Below, piece by piece: positions 60,363 to 64,000 of a stretch of 64,000 bases of DNA; position 1 is the stretch's first letter, and each line of letters starts with the position of its first letter. The notes under the pieces are model-generated. The model was not told the DNA's origin and did not search any database. It saw nothing but the letters and a program-made list of their open reading frames with translations. The stretch comes from Bacillota bacterium. GTDB lineage: Bacteria > Bacillota > Bacilli > Paenibacillales > NBRC-103111. Location: positions 110,390 through 174,389 of the forward strand of contig JAEWGW010000026.1 in the NCBI GenBank assembly GCA_023388055.1, given 5' to 3'. The translations under genes were made by a program, and so were the position numbers.

Positions 60363-60406
60363 ATAAACTTCAGATTTTTGAACTATAAACTTTAGATCTT
60401 TGAACT
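60363..60406 (+). repeat. Two tandem 22-bp direct repeats upstream of hydF
   Basis: Units 60363-60384 and 60385-60406 share ATAAACTT-AGAT-TTTGAACT with two C/T mismatches. The 22-bp period equals about two helical turns, so two protein molecules would bind on the same face. They end 3 bases before the Rex-like site. Confidence 0.65.
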
Positions 60407-60409
60407 AGA

Positions 60410-60427
60410 ATGTGAAAATATTCACGA
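60410..60427. promoter_or_regulatory. Rex operator at the hydF promoter
   Basis: ATGTGAAAATATTCACGA matches TTGTGAA-N4-TTCACAA at 12 of 14 defined positions. It lies 13 bases upstream of a TATGAT -10 element. Confidence 0.7.
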
Positions 60428-60440
60428 AATCTGTCGTAGG

Positions 60441-60446
60441 TATGAT
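60441..60446 (+). promoter_or_regulatory. -10 element of hydF
   Basis: TATGAT, start site predicted near 60453, 23 bases before the hydF ATG. The -35 position is inside the Rex-like operator. Confidence 0.5.
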
Positions 60447-60475
60447 GATTTTATCCCAGTGGAGGAGTGAGAGTG

Positions 60476-61678
60476 ATGAGTAAAACGACCTCAGGCAATC
60501 GGTTGCATGTTGCCCTGTTTGGCCGGAAGAATATCGGCAAGTCTACATTATTGAATGCGCTTGCAGGAGCGGATGCTTCTGCAGTTGCCGATTCTCCGGG
60601 CACGACCCAGGAATCTTTGTTTTACCCGATGGAGCTTGACCCTGTAGGTTCCGTTGTACTCATCGACACTGCCGGCTTCGAGGACAATGAGCAAACCGAG
60701 CTGGGAGGAAGCAGCAGCCGGAAGCTGCTGGAGGTTATGGACCAGACGGATCTGGCCCTCCTGATGTTTATGGATACCAATGAAGATTACACACTTGAGA
60801 AGCGGTGGTACAAGGAATTGGCCAACCGCCATATACCTGTATTGGGGATCATCAACCGGATCGATGACCGCTATGTGGATGCCGAGCCGATCCGGGTGCA
60901 ATTCGATGAGATACCACTGGTGAAAATCAGCGCCTCCAATCGGGTGAATATTAACCGGGTCAGGCAATCTATCCGGCGGACGGCTCCTTTTGAGTTTGAA
61001 CGGAATACCATCGTAGGTGATTTGGTTAAGCCGCGGGATCTGGTGCTGCTGGTAACGGAGGATGAGATGAAGGCTCCACGTTTCAGGCTGCCGAATATCC
61101 ACAGCCAGATCATCCGGGATATTCTTGATCAAGGCGCTGCTTCTATTAGCGTAACGGAGACGGAGATGGTTCCCACACTGGCTTATCTGAATAAGGCACC
61201 GGAGCTCATCATTACCGACCCTGAGCTGCTTGAGGCCGTCTGTGCGGCCGCACCGCCTTCAAGTACGGTGACAACCTTTTCCCTTTTGCTAGCCAGACAG
61301 AAGGGGAATCTGCAGATGCTCATCGATGGAGCCAAGGCTGTAGACTCGTTGAAGCCCGGTGACCGGGTTCTGATTGCCGAGGCCTGCAAGGTCCATGAAA
61401 CTCAAGGGGAGACTTCAAGAAGCCTTCTGCCTGAGCAGCTGCACCAGAAGGCGGGAGGGGCTTTATTGATTGATGTGGTTTCGGGGCTGGATTTTCCGGC
61501 TGACTTGACTCCATACAAAATGGTTCTCCACTGCAATGCATGCTCCTTCAGCCGCAAGCAGCTGATGGCACGGATGGCCAAATCCGAGGCCCAGCGTGTA
61601 CCGTTTACCAATTACGGGCTCGTCAGTGCTTACTTGAAGGGATTGTTGGAGCGGACCTGCCCGGAGGTTGTGTATTAA
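60476..61678 (+). CDS. hydF: [FeFe]-hydrogenase maturase HydF (GTPase scaffold)
   Basis: The 400-residue GTPase carries the 2Fe subcluster to HydA. The G domain has GRKNIGKST (P-loop), SPGTTQES, DTAGFED and NRID. The C-terminal cluster domain has C304, H352-C353 and C356 (LHCNAC). The usual CxH reads C304-K-V-H307, so the histidine is shifted by one. GGAGGAG 8 bases before ATG 60476 sets the start; GTGs at 60467 and 60473 are alternatives. It has its own Rex-controlled promoter. Confidence 0.94.
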   Translation: MSKTTSGNRLHVALFGRKNIGKSTLLNALAGADASAVADSPGTTQESLFYPMELDPVGSVVLIDTAGFEDNEQTELGGSSSRKLLEVMDQTDLALLMFMDTNEDYTLEKRWYKELANRHIPVLGIINRIDDRYVDAEPIRVQFDEIPLVKISASNRVNINRVRQSIRRTAPFEFERNTIVGDLVKPRDLVLLVTEDEMKAPRFRLPNIHSQIIRDILDQGAASISVTETEMVPTLAYLNKAPELIITDPELLEAVCAAAPPSSTVTTFSLLLARQKGNLQMLIDGAKAVDSLKPGDRVLIAEACKVHETQGETSRSLLPEQLHQKAGGALLIDVVSGLDFPADLTPYKMVLHCNACSFSRKQLMARMAKSEAQRVPFTNYGLVSAYLKGLLERTCPEVVY

Positions 61679-61700
61679 AGAGACAGTTCTTGCCTTGAAG

Positions 61701-61739
61701 AAAGGATGTGCAGGTGTATGCCGCTGCCATCCTTTTTTT
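61701..61739 (+). terminator. Terminator after hydF
   Basis: AAAGGATG...CATCCTTT with an inner CAG/CTG extension, followed by a T-tract. Confidence 0.85.
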
Positions 61740-61890
61740 GGCTTTCCAAAGGATAAGGTTGCCTTGTCCGTCTGATTTTTCTTATACTGGTTAGGTGGGA
61801 TTGGCAGGAAATAACACTATTTAACTTTTCGGAATTAATAATTAATGTGGTTAATTGAAATCGAGCAAGTGTAACGGAGGAGCTTATGTG

Positions 61891-62727
61891 ATGAAATTCG
61901 GAAACCGCAGGGCCATTATGTTAGCCGCGGCAGGGCTGCTCGTTATTGCCGCAGGTTTGTTTCACAGTCTTTATTACCTCATCGGGTTTACCAGGGGCAG
62001 TGGCTGGGAACGGGATACGTGGAATATCCTTCAGGTGATTGCCGGACTCCTTATGGCAGGAATGGGGTATTGGATTTTCCGTTGGAGGCACCGCAAACTC
62101 ATGGGCAAAGCCCTGGTTCTCCTACGGATTGTCCAATCTGCTGTTGTCATTGGGGGACTGGCCTGCGTTATTTTGCTTATCGCCATATGGACTACCGGCC
62201 GAAATGCTGAACCGGTGAAGTCCGATTATCTGCTGATCCTGGGCGCCCGGGTAAAAGGTGAAACTATTTCGTTGTCGCTGAAAACCCGTCTGGACCGGGG
62301 AGTGGAGTATCTCACCCGGTATCCGGAGGTCCGTGCCGTTTTATCCGGGGGGCAGGGACCGGGAGAGGATCTGTCCGAGGCGGAGGCGATGAAGCGGTAT
62401 CTGGTTGCCCGCGGCATTCCGGAGGGGCGGCTTATTCTGGAGGAATACTCTACCGATACGGCGGAAAATATGTGGTTCAGCAGAGAGATTCTCAAGGAAC
62501 AGGGAATTGATCCTGCTGCTGTGTCATTTACAGTGATTACGAATGACTTTCATATGCTCCGGGCCAAATTGCTGGCGAAGCGGGCAGGTTTGCAGGTAAA
62601 GGGCTATTCCTCCCAGACACCTGAATTTACGGTACCCAAAGCGTACACACGGGAATTGGCTGCGTTTGTTAAGAGCTATATTTTTGACAGAGAATCACGA
62701 ATTGAGCTTGGAGGACGTCCGTCATGA
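61891..62727 (+). CDS. YdcF-like DUF218 membrane protein
   Basis: A 278-residue protein with three or four N-terminal membrane segments (about residues 7-105) and a DUF218 domain: DYLLILGARVKGETISLSLKTRLDRGVEYL, AVLSGGQGPGEDLSEAEAMKRYL, EEYSTDTAENMWFS, TNDFHMLRAKLLA. It is a longer, multi-pass relative of the SanA-like protein at 24701. GGAGGAGC supports ATG 61891 (or GTG 61888). It overlaps the DUF92 gene by ATGA. Confidence 0.9.
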   Translation: MKFGNRRAIMLAAAGLLVIAAGLFHSLYYLIGFTRGSGWERDTWNILQVIAGLLMAGMGYWIFRWRHRKLMGKALVLLRIVQSAVVIGGLACVILLIAIWTTGRNAEPVKSDYLLILGARVKGETISLSLKTRLDRGVEYLTRYPEVRAVLSGGQGPGEDLSEAEAMKRYLVARGIPEGRLILEEYSTDTAENMWFSREILKEQGIDPAAVSFTVITNDFHMLRAKLLAKRAGLQVKGYSSQTPEFTVPKAYTRELAAFVKSYIFDRESRIELGGRPS

Positions 62728-63566
62728 ATTGGTTCTTGGGGTTGGCGGGCAGCTTGTTCATTGCAACAGCAGCTTATTGGAAAAGATCCTTGTCTCTGAC
62801 CGGTGCAGCAGCAGCTATAGGAGTCGGAACAGTGCTGTATGCTCTAGGAAGCTTGCCGTGGTTCGGACTGATGATCGGCTTCTTTGTATCCTCGTCGGCC
62901 TTGACCAAGTGGAAAAAGCACAAGAAGGCGCAAGCGGAGCGGAAGTATGAAAAATCCGGCCGGCGCGATGCGGGGCAGGTCGCTGCCAACGGCGGGATTG
63001 GGGCGCTTCTATGTGTATTGGCCGCATGGAGACCGGATATGTGGGTATGGCCTGCAGCTTACCTCGGTGTGATGTCGGCCGTAACCGCGGATACATGGGC
63101 GACCGAAATTGGGGGGTTAAGCAGGAAGCTCCCCCGTTCCATATTAACTGGCAAGCAGGTGAGCAAAGGCACCTCTGGAGCAGTCAGCTGGTTGGGCTGG
63201 GGAGCTTCTCTGGCAGGCGGGTTATTCATTGGTGCATTAGGTATGCTGTTAGCAGGTTTATCCACTTCATCAGTACCGTGGGGGCCTGGCGGAGAAGGAT
63301 ATAGCTGGGTGATTATACCTGCTGCGATGGCTGCAGGCTGGTTAGCCTCCAATGCGGATTCGGTGCTTGGTGCAAGCGCTCAGGCCCTCTACCGTTGCCC
63401 GGAGTGTGGTCTTGAAGTGGAGGGCCACAGCCACTGTTCCAGCCGGACTATCCTGATCCGCGGGTGGAGATGGATGAACAACGACGCTGTGAATATTATC
63501 AGCTCAGCCGTCGGCGGGGGGTTAATGGTATTGCTTCTTTATATCGTACATATTATCGGGAAATGA
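62724..63566 (+). CDS. DUF92 membrane protein
   Basis: The 280-residue protein has about six membrane segments and DUF92 motifs: GAAAAIGVGTVLYALGSLPWFGLMIGFFVSSSALTK, ANGGIGALLCVL, GVMSAVTADTWATEIGGLSR, GKQVSKGTSGAVSWLGWGASL, and NADSVLGASAQALYRC. Plant VTE6 (phytyl-phosphate kinase) belongs to this family, which suggests a polyprenyl-phosphate kinase-like role; this is inference. It is coupled to the YdcF gene by ATGA. Confidence 0.9.
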   Translation: MNWFLGLAGSLFIATAAYWKRSLSLTGAAAAIGVGTVLYALGSLPWFGLMIGFFVSSSALTKWKKHKKAQAERKYEKSGRRDAGQVAANGGIGALLCVLAAWRPDMWVWPAAYLGVMSAVTADTWATEIGGLSRKLPRSILTGKQVSKGTSGAVSWLGWGASLAGGLFIGALGMLLAGLSTSSVPWGPGGEGYSWVIIPAAMAAGWLASNADSVLGASAQALYRCPECGLEVEGHSHCSSRTILIRGWRWMNNDAVNIISSAVGGGLMVLLLYIVHIIGK

Positions 63567-63585
63567 AATAAGCGTTCATTTCCCG
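63557..63585 (+). terminator. Hairpin at the end of the DUF92 gene
   Basis: CGGGAAATGAA-ATAAGCG-TTCATTTCCCG, a perfect 11-bp stem. The T-tract is missing, so efficiency is uncertain. Confidence 0.5.
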
Positions 63586-63687
63586 GGCGAGCGCATAACT
63601 CGATGAATAACGACTGTGCTTGCGAACGCTGGCGAAATGGCAGTTGGACAAATACGGCGGCGTCACATAATAGACACCTTTTCTCTC

Positions 63688-63716
63688 TTGTTTTCTTGTG
63701 CCAAACATGATAAATT
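63688..63716 (+). promoter_or_regulatory. rRNA operon promoter P1
   Basis: TTGTTT-N17-TAAATT preceded by GA; paired with a similar promoter 93 bases downstream, a typical tandem rrn arrangement. Confidence 0.55.
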
Positions 63717-63780
63717 AGATTTCGCCGCCAAAACAGACGGCAGCATCGACAAAAAGCTGCAAGGATCGAAAAAATAATGC

Positions 63781-63809
63781 TTGCATTAATAGAATCGATG
63801 TGATAAAGT
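63781..63809 (+). promoter_or_regulatory. rRNA operon promoter P2
   Basis: TTGCAT-N17-TAAAGT. The predicted start region contains A/G. The downstream leader holds CTTGAAAACTGAACAACGAG, a sequence common in Firmicutes rRNA leaders and spacers. Confidence 0.65.
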
Positions 63810-63925
63810 TTTAGAGCACTGGACAAGAAGCTCCTTGAAAACTGAACAACGAGCAGCAAAACAATGAAGCCAAACGTTTGAACAATTGAGCAATCAGCTT
63901 AACATAACGGTCCTTCGGGACCACT

Positions 63926-64000
63926 TTTATGGAGAGTTTGATCCTGGCTCAGGACGAACGCTGGCGGCGTGCCTAATACATGCAAGTCGAGCGGGTTTGT
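63926..64000 (+). rRNA. rrs: 16S ribosomal RNA, 5' end (truncated by window)
   Basis: The sequence TTTATGGAGAGTTTGATCCTGG followed by the universal CTCAGGACGAACGCTGGCGG and TGCCTAATACATGCAAGTCGAG is the unmistakable 16S 5' end of a Firmicute. A GGTCC-TTCG-GGACC hairpin lies just upstream in the precursor. The gene runs out of the window. Confidence 0.97.

Overview
The window comes from a spore-forming, motile, facultatively anaerobic Firmicute, most likely of the Paenibacillaceae. The supporting signs are Bacillus-type gene families (BmrC/BmrD, YheC/YheD, YpbS/DUF2533, YesM/YesN, RacE), MotA/MotB of the Bacillus type, AGGAGG-type ribosome binding sites, sigma-A promoters, and the first 75 bases of a Firmicutes 16S rRNA gene at the right edge. 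The coding DNA is moderately GC-rich. There is no insertion sequence, phage gene, CRISPR array or tRNA, so this looks like stable chromosome with some accessory cargo.

Layout. 1-4.5 kb: end of an SdpR-like repressor with SdpI, a TPR protein, an OmpR-type two-component system and a secreted NlpC/P60 hydrolase. 4.8-10.1 kb: a class-V aminotransferase-fold enzyme, a Crp/Fnr regulator, and the operon it probably activates (His-rich ferredoxin-like protein plus hydroxylamine reductase Hcp), then a small ferredoxin. 10.2-14 kb: MFS transporter, DEDDh exonuclease, glutamate racemase and an MBL-fold hydrolase. 14.2-18.2 kb: heterodimeric multidrug ABC exporter (bmrC, bmrD) with an unusual tandem structured element between the genes. 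18.3-23.3 kb: DNA base repair and modification genes (tag, a Sir2 deacylase translationally coupled to a PglX-like adenine methyltransferase, ung). 23.3-29 kb: VanW, acetyltransferase, SanA/YdcF-like protein, an orphan degenerate ABC ATPase, udk, a DUF2533 protein, motA-motB. 29-38.3 kb: a YesM/YesN two-component system and a four-gene MacAB-like exporter that carries two different ATPases, one fused to an AbrB-like domain. 38.4-49.9 kb: polar amino acid ABC importer, phosphodiesterase, DegV, hydrolase, pyrK-pyrD, YheC/D, M20 peptidase, HAD phosphatase and a PhnP-like MBL protein.

50-61.7 kb is the most coherent block: a fermentative hydrogen module. A pyruvate:ferredoxin oxidoreductase built from two fused polypeptides (gamma-delta and alpha-beta) makes reduced ferredoxin. 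A trimeric NADH/ferredoxin [FeFe]-hydrogenase (hydC, hydB, hydA) uses it to make H2. A TM1266-family small protein and the maturases HydG and HydF follow; HydE is not in the window. I see near-consensus Rex (NADH/NAD+ sensor) operators at the promoters of both the PFOR genes and hydF. The PFOR promoter also carries two Fur-like palindromes and a perfect Spo0A box, so it appears to integrate redox, iron and sporulation signals. The window ends with a YdcF/DUF92 gene pair and tandem promoters leading into an rRNA operon.
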